This document shows positions 32,521-41,104 of a stretch of DNA of 47,856 nucleotides, one piece after another. The stretch lies in contig JAFVBH010000003.1 of the NCBI GenBank assembly GCA_017480115.1, forward strand, positions 1 to 47,856, read 5' to 3'. How positions within the stretch are numbered: the first letter of the stretch is position 1; each line of letters opens with the position of its first letter. The DNA is from Clostridia bacterium (lineage in GTDB: Bacteria > Bacillota > Clostridia > Oscillospirales > Acutalibacteraceae). The notes beneath the pieces are model-generated. The model saw only the letters and a list, made by a program, of their open reading frames with translations. It was not told the DNA's origin and did not search any database. The position numbers and the translations under genes are program-made.

Positions 32521-32649
32521 TCAAAAATCCAAATAAATATCCGCTTTATCCTCCTGTACGGTGCCTTTATAAACATGATTATCAAAGCCGACGATAGAAA
32601 ACCCGGATTTCAAATAAAACTTACATGCGGCAAGATTATTATCCTGCCC
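32521..32649 (-). pseudogene. C-terminal fragment of a GNAT acetyltransferase
   Basis: On the minus strand a frame of 42 residues reads NNLAACKFYLKSGFSIVGFD, then HVYKGTVQEDKADIYLDF and a stop. This is the A-motif helix and C-terminal strand of a GNAT N-acetyltransferase. The N-terminal part is absent and no start is possible. Confidence 0.75.
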
Positions 32650-32655
32650 GATGGA

Positions 32656-33081
32656 TTATGCCAAGCGCTCGTATTGCGCGTCATCGACCGGCTCGCACCA
32701 CTCGGTGGCGCAGTCCTCGCCCGGCACTTCAATGGCGATATGCGCAAACCACGCGTCCTTTTTCGCGCCGTGCCAGTGCTTGACGTTCGCGGGGATCACA
32801 ATGACCGTTCCCGGCTCCAAACTGACCGCCGCCTTGCCCGCCTCCTGATACCAGCCGCTGCCCGCGGTACAAATCAGGATCTGCCCGCCGTCTTTTTTTG
32901 CATGATGAATATGCCAATTATTCCGGCAGCCGGGTTCAAACGTCACGTTTGCAAGAAACAGCGGCGACTGCCGGGGATCCACCAGCGGATTCAGATAGGA
33001 ATTTCCCTTAAAATATCGGGCATAGGCGATATTCGCCTCTCCTTGCCCGAAGATATTTTCTTTGTCAAAATTCTTTTTCAT
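32656..33081 (-). CDS. Cupin-domain protein
   Basis: A 141-residue single-domain cupin. Metal-binding residues appear as H57-I-H59 and Q67 in motif 1 (NWHIHHAKKDGGQ) and H102/H104 in motif 2 (PANVKHWHG). The size and the C-terminal EVPGEDCATEWCEPV resemble small cupins often paired with carboxymuconolactone decarboxylases; no such partner is here. The start at 33081 follows AGGGAG by about 11 bases. It abuts the GNAT remnant and is divergent from the MFS gene. Its substrate is unknown. Confidence 0.87.
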   Translation of the reverse strand: MKKNFDKENIFGQGEANIAYARYFKGNSYLNPLVDPRQSPLFLANVTFEPGCRNNWHIHHAKKDGGQILICTAGSGWYQEAGKAAVSLEPGTVIVIPANVKHWHGAKKDAWFAHIAIEVPGEDCATEWCEPVDDAQYERLA

Positions 33082-33153
33082 TATTATAATCGCTCCCTTT
33101 GATGTTTTGTACGGGGTATAACGCCGATACGATTTCAGCATTTATGCAGTTTC

Positions 33154-33182
33154 AGTATATCAAAAACGCCTGCAAAAATCAA
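33154..33182 (-). promoter_or_regulatory. Promoter of the cupin gene
   Basis: Minus strand TTGATT (33182-33177), 17 bases, TATACT (33159-33154). Confidence 0.6.
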
Positions 33183-33246
33183 CCCGAAGCCCGCAGCGTT
33201 TGCGCCTATACCGCGAATCCGCGCGCGACGGCAGAGGAGAAAACAT

Positions 33247-33275
33247 TGAAAAATTGCGGCGCTTGCGCTATAATG
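33247..33275 (+). promoter_or_regulatory. Promoter of the MFS gene
   Basis: TTGAAA (33247-33252), 17 bases, TATAAT (33270-33275). Confidence 0.75.
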
Positions 33276-33309
33276 CACTAAGATTCAGATTAACGGGACG
33301 TGAATACGT

Positions 33310-34539
33310 ATGACCAAAAGAAACAGAAGCAAGCGTCTGCAAGCCGTCGTTATTGTATGCGCCGTGTGCGTTGTATTTGGGCTTATGCAGGGCGTACACG
33401 ATAATTACGGCATTATGCTCAACGGGCTTGTCGCGCGTACGGGGCTGGATTACGCGGCGGTCAGCTTTGTGATCGGCGTGGGCGCGCTGCTGTACGGCGT
33501 CGCGCAGCCGTTTATGGGGATGCTGGCGCTGAAAAAGAGCAACGCCTTCGTCATGCTGTTGGGCATCTTTTTGATCGCGCTGGGACTGATCGCCACGCCG
33601 TTCAGTAAAAATTTCGTCATGCTGCTGCTCACCTTCGGCATTGTGTTGCCCGTGGGTACCACCGGATTGGCGTCCGGTATATTGATGAGCGCCATTACGC
33701 CGCTGATCGGCGAAAAGCGTTCCGTTCTGGTCTCCGGCATTTTGCAGGCAAGCGCGGGGGTCGGCGACGCGCTGCTGGCGCCGGGCATGGAGCGGTTTAT
33801 TTCCCTTACGGGAATCGCGCCCACCATGATCGGTCTGAGCGTCCCGTTCCTGATCATGATCCCGATCGCGGTTTGGATCGGCAGACTGAACAGGCGGCAG
33901 ATGACGGACGCTCCTGCGTCGGACGCGCCCGCAGGCAAAGAGGACTCCCTGCGCGGTATCCTGTCCGCGGCGTTTCGGGATCGGGATTATCTCTGCACTC
34001 TGATTGGCTTTTCCACCTGCGGTTTTAATATGTCTATTATCGAAAGTCATCTGTTCTCCCAGTTCACCGCCTCCGGAATCCCCGGCAGCGTCGCCTCGCT
34101 GACGCTGACCGTCTACGGCGTCACGACGATGCTGGGCGCGATACTGACCGGCTGGCTGGGTTCCAAATTCAAGATGAAAAATGTCCTCGGCGCGACTTAT
34201 GCGATCCGCGTGGCGATCTCCGCCTGCTTTCTGCTGCTGCCGAAAACCGTTCCCTTTGCGTTCATCATGACGGGACTGCTGGGCATGAGCGGCGATTCCA
34301 CCGTGCCGCCTACCATGGGAACGATCAGCCGCAAATTCGGCGCAAAGCAATTGGCGGTGCTGTACGGGTTCGCGCTGGTCGGGCACCAGATCGGCGCGTT
34401 TCTCAGCGCGTCGTTGGGCGGACAATTTGTAAAAATGGGCTGGGGCTACACGCCGCTGTGGATTATCAATCTGCTCCTCGCCGCCGTCGCCGCCACCGCA
34501 AGCTTTATGATCCGGGAGAAAAAAAGCACGGCGATGTAA
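33310..34539 (+). CDS. MFS transporter
   Basis: A 409-residue major facilitator with 12 predicted helices and a central hydrophilic loop of about 30 residues (TDAPASDAPAGKED). N-terminal MQGVHDNYGIMLNGL and the glycine-rich GVGALLYGVAQPFMG are like monocarboxylate/oxalate-formate-type MFS proteins. The substrate is not readable. It has its own promoter and is the last gene before the AT-richer accessory region. Confidence 0.85.
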   Translation: MTKRNRSKRLQAVVIVCAVCVVFGLMQGVHDNYGIMLNGLVARTGLDYAAVSFVIGVGALLYGVAQPFMGMLALKKSNAFVMLLGIFLIALGLIATPFSKNFVMLLLTFGIVLPVGTTGLASGILMSAITPLIGEKRSVLVSGILQASAGVGDALLAPGMERFISLTGIAPTMIGLSVPFLIMIPIAVWIGRLNRRQMTDAPASDAPAGKEDSLRGILSAAFRDRDYLCTLIGFSTCGFNMSIIESHLFSQFTASGIPGSVASLTLTVYGVTTMLGAILTGWLGSKFKMKNVLGATYAIRVAISACFLLLPKTVPFAFIMTGLLGMSGDSTVPPTMGTISRKFGAKQLAVLYGFALVGHQIGAFLSASLGGQFVKMGWGYTPLWIINLLLAAVAATASFMIREKKSTAM

Positions 34540-34607
34540 GGGAATACGGAAGTTCAATCCGAAAACAAATAAAAGAACCGGAAATTATATTAGGGAGGGA
34601 TGGATTC

Positions 34608-35300
34608 GTGAACCGCTTGTTGCAAAATCATAAGCTCACATTTGTTTTGCTGTTTGTTCTCCTCTTTTTATGTGCGCTCTTTGTTACTGGAATCTGTATT
34701 TTTCGGACACACACGCAACATAATTTTGGAGCAGTGATACTTGACAACACACAAGAACACAATGAAAACGGAGATAAAATGTTGTTTGAATACAACGGAT
34801 ATGCCTATGCGTATTTTCCGGATGACAGCCCTTTTTTTCCTACCGGACAGCAAACAAAACAACCCCTAACTCGATTGTTACTAAAAGGTTTTTTATACAG
34901 CACACGGTATCACCACAATATTTATGGTTTTGATAATGATGCGGAAAGGCTATTTCTCTTCCTGGAATGCATGGAAAACGGAACACATGAACTGTTTTAC
35001 AGAAGCGACCTGTCATTGCCGGAATTGAAACCGGATAATCTCTTAAGAATTACGTTTATGGAAACGCAAACAGAGAAGCTTTTATATCAGACCGAAGATC
35101 CGGCAATCATCAAAATATGGTACGAAAAATATATAACAGGAGATTTGACGTCAATCCAACCAATCACCATTTATTCAAAAGAACCTATTGTGGATGAAAA
35201 CGGAAATTTGATACGCAACGTTACAGTGTCTGTTATTTTTAAGGATCTCCCATTACAATATAAATTAGGAGACATAACAAAGCAGGAAATCCCTGCTTAA
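34608..35300 (+). CDS. Membrane-anchored protein of unknown function
   Basis: A 230-residue protein that I do not recognise. It has one N-terminal helix (about 10-32), then an extracytoplasmic domain of about 195 residues. The start is GTG at 34608, with GGGAGG 9 bases upstream. Base use is clearly more AT-rich than in the MFS gene, suggesting acquisition. Immediately downstream are RHS fragments, so it may be an orphan immunity-type protein. This is inference from position only. Confidence 0.65.
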   Translation: MNRLLQNHKLTFVLLFVLLFLCALFVTGICIFRTHTQHNFGAVILDNTQEHNENGDKMLFEYNGYAYAYFPDDSPFFPTGQQTKQPLTRLLLKGFLYSTRYHHNIYGFDNDAERLFLFLECMENGTHELFYRSDLSLPELKPDNLLRITFMETQTEKLLYQTEDPAIIKIWYEKYITGDLTSIQPITIYSKEPIVDENGNLIRNVTVSVIFKDLPLQYKLGDITKQEIPA

Positions 35301-35302
35301 TC

Positions 35303-35958
35303 GGAGAAGATGCATCGCTCGCTTAAACGCATGCCGCTCTAAGATCGAAATCCAGTGGGGCAGCGATCTGTTGATCGGTTTCAGTCAGGTCATGACCGTC
35401 GGCGACGGATATTGCTATTACCTCGGCTCGAGGTTTTATTCTCCCGAGCTGGGACGCTTCCTCAACGCCGATGTGCATACCGACACCATGCAAGGCGTTG
35501 TCGGAGCTAATATGTTTATATACTGTAATAATAATCCGGTAAATTTCTTTGACCCCAAAGGGATGGCCGCACAAACAATCAAGCAGGTATTAGGATATCA
35601 TTATGGTGTAAATTATGATATTGGAAACGGTTGGAAAGCACGAATTGATCGAGGTAATGATGGCGTACCTGGGCATGAAAGACATGTCCATGTATGGAAA
35701 GGTAAAGACAGCTATAGTCAAAATGATGACGGTTCTCCTCACGATGGTTCTACAGGTAACCCCCCAAAAAGCGTACAAAAAAAGCTTAAAGAAAAACTGG
35801 GTTGGGAATGGAAGAAGATGACGGCAACGCCTTCGCTTGCGTTTGATACAAATGTTTTATATAATTATGCAGGAGCAAGCGTTCTAGGTATGTTGATCGG
35901 TGTTATCATTTTTCTTCTGACAGGAAATCCTGCTGCATTGTCACCCGCATATGCTTAA
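35303..35958 (+). pseudogene. RHS C-terminal core with toxin tip, lacking its N-terminus
   Basis: An open frame without a credible start. It carries the RHS-repeat core end (YYLGSRFYSPELGRFLNADV, then NNNPVNFFDPKG). After that comes a variable tip of about 130 residues: HERHVHVWKGK, SQNDDGSPHDGSTGNPP, a basic helix (SVQKKLKEKLGWEWKK) and a final hydrophobic stretch (ASVLGMLIGVIIFLLTG). In polymorphic toxins this tip is the effector. The toxin activity is not recognised. The giant RHS part that would normally precede it is gone, so this is an orphan cassette. The tip itself is more AT-rich than the core. Confidence 0.75.
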
Positions 35959-36002
35959 TTGTGCAGAAGCTTGAAGTAAATAATTTTATAGGAGGAGAAT
36001 AA

Positions 36003-36464
36003 ATGAGGTTTCTTGATACAACTCAACTTAACGGAATAGAAAGTCTTTCTGAACAAAACAAACTTTGGAAAAAAATGTGTATTGAATGTAAAAAAGCATA
36101 TGAACAAATTCGCCATAAACTGCCGCCTGATTTCTGCCTTGAGTATGAAAAATGCTTTTTTCACGATTATATTGTTAAGGCTCTATCAGTTGAGGAGTTA
36201 AATAATAATTCATATAACGTAATTCTCATATTACAGAACTCCGACAACATGTTCTCTGTTAAATACTGTGATGTAGTTTCTATGAATATTAACCTAAATA
36301 TAGGCGCTTCATTACTTCACGCAAGAGATGTACTTGAAAGTGAGATATTTTCATACAAGGGGGATTATATTAATCACGAATTTACCATTTCGGGAGATGA
36401 CACATGTGGGCGAGTTCATATAATATTTAGAAAACTTTTTTTTACACAAATATTTAATTGTTGA
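36003..36464 (+). CDS. Probable immunity protein for the RHS toxin tip
   Basis: A 153-residue cytoplasmic protein, AT-rich, with a very strong AGGAGGAG site 44 bases after the toxin tip. The N-terminal half is helical and charged. The C-terminal half (HDYIVKALSVEE ... VHIIFRKLFF) shows alternating strands like the DUF4085-type proteins found beside bacterial toxins; that family call is tentative. Position directly after an RHS tip is the classic place for the cognate immunity gene. It is intact, while the toxin gene is not. Confidence 0.65.
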   Translation: MRFLDTTQLNGIESLSEQNKLWKKMCIECKKAYEQIRHKLPPDFCLEYEKCFFHDYIVKALSVEELNNNSYNVILILQNSDNMFSVKYCDVVSMNINLNIGASLLHARDVLESEIFSYKGDYINHEFTISGDDTCGRVHIIFRKLFFTQIFNC

Positions 36465-36499
36465 AATTTGTTCGACTAACAGCCATCAAAACAGCCTAT

Positions 36500-37196
36500 T
36501 CTCTGTTTCGGCGAAGCCTATTATGATGCCGATACGGGGCTTTTGAATTCCCTTGCCGCGGGCGATACAACGATTAATTTTACGTATAATGACAATGGCG
36601 ACCTGACAAAGCTCGCTCAGCAGGTGCCCGGGCTTTCCAACGGTACGGAAATGGCGAATGAATACGGCTATATCGACGAAAAGGTCACGGCCATCGTTTA
36701 TAATGGATTCACTTATACTTTCGAGTCTGATTTCTATGGCAATCAGACGGCGGTTAAGATCGGCGCGCTGATCTCCGTCACGGACAACGACAGCGGCAGA
36801 ATCACGAGCTATACCGCAGATTCCATTGAGATTCGCTCCGTCAGTGACAACGCGCTGTTGTTCTCCCGTGCGATCGATGCCGACGGCGACTATGACGATA
36901 CGATTTTTGGCGGCACGGTTCATTCTTCGCAGAGCAGCGCATATACCATGGCGACCGGCGCAACTGTTGATACATGGACGTATTCCGCCGAAAAGAATAA
37001 CACGGAATTTCAATCCCAAATAAATTCCGTCAAGGATTGGTTCAACAGACAGACCGGTAAAGCCGTTTCTGCATCAATCACGGACGGTACGACGCAAAGG
37101 GCAACATCACCGGCATTTACCGGCTGCCCGACAATGTAAAAACGTATACCCATAAGTATTGCTATATACTTGATTATTGTTACAAGTGCAGAGTGT
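36500..37196 (+). pseudogene. RHS-repeat internal fragment with frameshift
   Basis: The frame reads FGEAYYDADTGLLNSLAAGD, later NEYGYIDEKVTAIVYNGFTY and FYGNQTAVKIG, which is RHS/YD-repeat sequence. At about 37070-37085 the homology moves to another frame, which continues YDAKGNITGIYRLPDNVKTY before stopping near 37196. Both ends are cut and there is a junction after AYYDADTGL, where an RHS core end joins an internal repeat. It is a rearranged, dead piece. Confidence 0.75.
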
Positions 37197-37260
37197 AAGC
37201 AACAGTTTTATGGCAGATATGACACAGTAAAAACGTATCACGCATTTTGGGGGGACATGT

Positions 37261-37995
37261 ATGAATGGGCGGAGGTATGAGAAAAACATAAAAAATGGTA
37301 TGTCTATTCGTAAAACTCAGATGTTGTTTTTTTTGATTACGCTTCTGTTATTCAATATCGTTACCGGTATCTTTTTTTCGTATTTTCAGCCAATTATTTC
37401 TCCGCAGATTGAATGCGCAGCATTGGATGAATTGTCGGGCGAACCGAGCGCAATGGGAAAAGTTTTTGCCGACGCAAACATTGCTTGTTATCAATCGTTA
37501 CAAAGCTGCACTTTCACCGCTGTCCCGGCTTCATATGGTCGTCAGATTATTCGAGTGGCAGATGCGGGACGTTTGCGCGCATCCTTCGCCGCCGCATATT
37601 CTTTGCCGAAGTCAAATAAAAACGAATCGGGGTTATTAACAATAGACCATTTTTGTCTTGTGGAAAAAGGCAAAAAGTTATATCTTGTTGCAAGATATAT
37701 CAACCGTTCATATGAGTTAAACGTGACTGTGCGAAGGAATGAGCAGTCCAGTGTATTTAAAAATGCGTTAAGTGGTAAGCCGAACTCGTATTATTATTAT
37801 GCAGTTTTTGAGGTGGATGGAGATGTTATTGCCGAACACGTGAACGCGACATATCCAGTCATAAAGATGTCATATAACACGCAATATGCTGATCTTATTC
37901 ATGAGCATCTTGCCGGTATTCTTGCGGTCTATGCACTGATTCTGATTTCCCTGTTTCTGTCTGAAGTTTGGTTGTTCGCGAAGCGAGCAACCTGA
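37261..37995 (+). CDS. Two-helix membrane protein of unknown function
   Basis: A 244-residue protein, not recognised. A membrane helix at about 21-42, a middle domain of about 170 residues outside the cell, and a second helix at about 217-238 ending in a basic tail. GGGGGGA lies before the ATG. Downstream of an RHS fragment, it might be an immunity protein against a membrane-acting toxin; this is inference. Confidence 0.65.
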   Translation: MNGRRYEKNIKNGMSIRKTQMLFFLITLLLFNIVTGIFFSYFQPIISPQIECAALDELSGEPSAMGKVFADANIACYQSLQSCTFTAVPASYGRQIIRVADAGRLRASFAAAYSLPKSNKNESGLLTIDHFCLVEKGKKLYLVARYINRSYELNVTVRRNEQSSVFKNALSGKPNSYYYYAVFEVDGDVIAEHVNATYPVIKMSYNTQYADLIHEHLAGILAVYALILISLFLSEVWLFAKRAT

Positions 37996-38208
37996 AAAAG
38001 ATAACTTGTTTTATAAACTCGGGAGCGCTAAACAGCAGTAAATGTTTCGTGTTTATCAGATCGTCTAGATAAAGACGCCCGCGAGATGGTTAAGCGACTT
38101 ACAAGTAAATATGCTGAAATAATACTATGGAATGGTCAAGATAAATAAATTCTATGCATAGTAATTAAATCAATTTGGAATTATGCGGACAAGGACGTGG
38201 TATTTACA

Positions 38209-38949
38209 ATGAAGATTGTTAAAACGAAAGCAGACGACAAATTGATATATGCATTGTATTTTTTCATTATCCAATATGGCTTGTTCTTTTTTTCTGAAAA
38301 GAATCAGGGAATCAAATATTCATTTTATGCTTCCGGCATTCTGCTTTTGCTGACGATCGGCGCATTGCTTGTATACTGCTTTTTTGAGGGAATTACTTCC
38401 ATTTCCAAATCAAACAAAAAAACCGTCAGTTTTTGCATGGCGATCGTTTCCGTATGCTTCTGTATGAACCTTTTTAATATTATTTATTTCAAACACACTG
38501 CATTGGAATTTACTGTCGAACAAGTAGAAGTATCACCGTTGACGCATGTAGACGCTTATCATTATTTGTCCATGTCTGCATCTGATAATTATAGAGTCGG
38601 CATGAGATTTTCACCGTCTGAAAGGAAAAAAATGAATGAGTCCGTGGACGCATATACCGAAATTACGGTAAAAGGTACGCTGAAAAATACGCAAGGTCGC
38701 AGCCTGCGCCGAATTACAAATGCGTTCAATTATAACGGGCTGGACTATTTATACAGCGACGCAAAGGTTTATTGTGAGCATGTTTCCTGTTCTGATGCGA
38801 TTACGCTGGCAGCGGGCGAATCCACGGAGTATAGCGTTGTGATCATTGTGTCGGCAGAGAACACAAAAATAGAACCAAGAATTGAGTTATTTGTCACGAA
38901 GGAAAATCAACAAAATTTCGGTATAACAGTATACGGTCGGCATCGTTGA
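38209..38949 (+). CDS. Membrane protein with C-terminal soluble domain, unknown function
   Basis: A protein of about 246 residues, not recognised. Three helices (about 12-28, 34-57, 66-88), then a soluble domain (about 100-246) of alternating strands with the stretch LAAGESTEYSVVIIVS, reminiscent of DUF4352-like accessory domains. The start is uncertain: ATG 38209 is 13 bases from AAGGA, and a GTG at 38197 is directly beside it. AT-rich like its neighbours. 37996-38208 upstream holds no recognisable element. Confidence 0.6.
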   Translation: MKIVKTKADDKLIYALYFFIIQYGLFFFSEKNQGIKYSFYASGILLLLTIGALLVYCFFEGITSISKSNKKTVSFCMAIVSVCFCMNLFNIIYFKHTALEFTVEQVEVSPLTHVDAYHYLSMSASDNYRVGMRFSPSERKKMNESVDAYTEITVKGTLKNTQGRSLRRITNAFNYNGLDYLYSDAKVYCEHVSCSDAITLAAGESTEYSVVIIVSAENTKIEPRIELFVTKENQQNFGITVYGRHR

Positions 38950-39049
38950 TTATAAATATGTTTTAAAAATATTATTCATGGATCTTTGACGCACTTGCTG
39001 CTGCCGTTCCTTTTCTTTCTTATTTTTCTCGGAAAAAAGTCGCAGGTTA

Positions 39050-40072
39050 TTAGGGGCAAAGAGGACAACGCAGAGAGAAAAGTGAAAAATACAAAAAAAG
39101 AAAAAGCCGCTCACCGCGACTTTTTCTTTTTGGTGCAGTGAAAGATGTTAAATCCGAACCTAAGGCTGAATTTTCTAATTCAGCGAGTGTTAAGGTTTCT
39201 GCTGTTTCTTTGTAATTTAATACAAACTTGATTTTATCGTCATACAGATAAATAGCGTTTACAAAACTATCTATCAGCCGTCTTTTATCTTCAAGTCTGT
39301 TAGTGTTCAGTTTACGGAATTTATTGAAATAAAATATTATCTGTTCTTTTGACAATTTTGGGTGTGATAATTCTTCCTTTGTTATCTGTATTGATAACTC
39401 TGTTTTCTCTTGCTCAAGGTCTTCCATTCTCTGTTTTGTTGACGGAGTAATAATGCCTTGCTGCATAGCATTAAGCAGATTATCTATACCTTTCTGCACC
39501 TCTGAATATTGCTTATACAGAATAGGCAATGTTGTGTTTTCCTTGCCTTGTGCTTCAATAATTCTGTCCGCTAAATTGCTGATTACTTCATCATCAAAAA
39601 TAACTTTCTTGATGTATTCAATAACAAGGTTTTCAATCCAGTCCTTGCGTACTGTTTTCTTATCACAACCTCTGTGATATTTCACATCAACACACTTGTA
39701 ATATCTGTGTACCTTATTTTTGATATGGCTTGTACCGCTTTCACCAACCATATAATGACCGCACTTGCCACAAAACAATTTAGTAGTTAATAGGTATTCG
39801 TCTTCTGCCTTATGCTTTGCAGGGGCTTTTTTATTCGCGGCCATTCGTTCCTGTACCTTTTCAAATAAATCTGTTGGTACAATCACAGGCATACCGCCGG
39901 GCTGAACAATATCTTTGTATCTGTATTCACCTATATACTTACGGTTATGTAGCATACGGGTACCAAGACTTGATGACAAATATAGTTCACTTATGACAAT
40001 GCTGTTTTTCTTGTTTACAATTCCCGTTGCGCTTAGTTCTTTATTATCAATAAGTCCATTTATTGAGAACAA
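39050..40072 (-). pseudogene. Large serine recombinase, N-terminal catalytic domain missing
   Basis: Homology starts near 39967 (LHNRKYIGEYRYKDIV). It covers the end of the recombinase domain (PGGMPVIVPTDLFEKVQERM), the zinc ribbon (CGKCGHYMVGES ... CVDVKYHRGCDKK), the coiled coil (about residues 190-260) and the C-terminal tail. The resolvase domain with the active serine is absent, and the first 35 residues of the open frame are not family-like. It once integrated or excised the mobilizable element beside it. A hairpin (GAAAAAG/CTTTTTC, 39103-39127) lies inside the 3' end. Confidence 0.85.
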
Positions 40073-40179
40073 ATATCTGTATAAAACAAATAGGCTATAT
40101 TAAATCAAAAACGCTTGACAAAGTTTTTCATCCGCGCTAATATAGATATTGCTCCCTTGGAAAAGGAGATACAAGGAGA

Positions 40180-40203
40180 AGTGTGTGAACAGTTCAGCAC
40201 ACT
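40180..40203 (+). other. Inverted repeat, candidate oriT of the mobilizable element
   Basis: AGTGTGTGAA (40180-40189) and TTCAGCACACT (40193-40203) form a near-perfect palindrome with one bulge, about 255 bases upstream of mobC in a gene-free stretch. Transfer origins of MobC/MOBP systems have such repeats next to the nick. The nick site itself is not identified. Confidence 0.4.
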
Positions 40204-40273
40204 CGTGAGGCAGCCGAAAAAACGGAGTCCAACATAAAAGATTTTATGAGAGCCTCGCAGTATATGTATAAGG

Positions 40274-40312
40274 AAACTGAGTTTTATGAATTTCATAGAC
40301 TCAGTTTTTTTG
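40274..40312 (+). terminator. Terminator or attenuator ahead of mobC
   Basis: AAACTGAGT (40274-40282) pairs with ACTCAGTTT (40299-40307), followed by TTTTG. It lies in the 385-base gap 40073-40457, upstream of mobC. The gap otherwise contains only the candidate oriT and short AT-rich sequence, with no credible gene. Confidence 0.65.
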
Positions 40313-40457
40313 CGCGGAAAATACATAATCACAAATGAAAGGAGTGAACACATTAGCAGAGTAGAGTTTATTGCAAGTTTCGCCTTTGTATTACAAAAGG
40401 CAAAGATTGGGCTAAGCCCAAACCCCTATTAACCAAAATAAAACAGAAAGGGTAAGT

Positions 40458-40778
40458 GTGAAATGTATAAGAAATAACAGAACAGAAGTATTGACCTTCA
40501 GGACAACACCTGAAGAAAAGGAAATCATTTTAAGTAAAGCCGAAAAAGCAAATTTGAAGTTAAGTGATTACCTTCGGGATTGCGCTCTCGGCAAAGAGAT
40601 AAATGTAATTTCGGGAATTGACGAGATAACAACCGAAGTGCGCAGAATAGGTAATAACATTAATCAGTTAACCAAAGCAGCGAACAGCGGAGTATATGTT
40701 GTTGACCTCTCCGAAACAAAGGAGGAGGTGAAACAAGTATGGCAATCGTTAAATTCGTTACATCGGGAAGTCCAATGA
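40458..40778 (+). CDS. mobC: MobC-type relaxosome protein
   Basis: A 106-residue DNA-binding accessory factor for conjugative mobilization. The N-terminal EVLTFRTTPEEKEIILSKAE is a ribbon-helix-helix-like start, and EVRRIGNNINQLTKAAN is the MobC signature. It opens the oriT for the relaxase. The start is GTG at 40458, with AAAGGG 5 bases upstream. It overlaps the relaxase frame by 40 bases, the usual arrangement. It appears intact although both partners are broken. Confidence 0.88.
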   Translation: MKCIRNNRTEVLTFRTTPEEKEIILSKAEKANLKLSDYLRDCALGKEINVISGIDEITTEVRRIGNNINQLTKAANSGVYVVDLSETKEEVKQVWQSLNSLHREVQ

Positions 40779-41104
40779 ATAATATATTCCCATATATTAT
40801 GAAAAAGGAAAAGACCGACGCGAAACTGATAAGCGGAATAAATTGTATGCCGGAAACGGCACTTGAAGAATTTAGAGCAGTAAAGAATCAGTTTAGAAAA
40901 ACAGATGGCAGACAATACTGGCATATCGTACAGTCATTCAGTCCCGATGATAACCTAACACCTGAAATTGCTCACGAAATAGGCTTGAAGTTTGCAGAAT
41001 ACTTCGGAAACTATCAAACTGTAGTAGCAACCCATATTGACAGAAACCATATTCATAACCATATCGTATTTAATTCCGTAAACTTTGAAAACGGTAAAAA
41101 GTAG
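40739..41104 (+). pseudogene. MOBP relaxase, truncated after the HxH motif
   Basis: 121 residues of the relaxase/mobilization nuclease N-terminus: AIVKFVTSGSPMNNIFPYI, then WHIVQSFSPDD, and the metal-binding IDRNHIHNHIVFNSVNF. A stop follows FENGKK, where family members continue for another 200-400 residues. The 3' sequence after 41104 is unrelated, so the gene was cut by a deletion or insertion. The relaxase is expected to be inactive. Confidence 0.87.

Noticed and set aside
33268..34557. Long open frame opposite the MFS gene
   Set aside because: Same reason; it also runs over the MFS promoter.
40105..40353. Minus-strand frame between the recombinase remnant and mobC
   Set aside because: It crosses the palindrome and terminator hairpin, has no ribosome binding site and no recognisable sequence.
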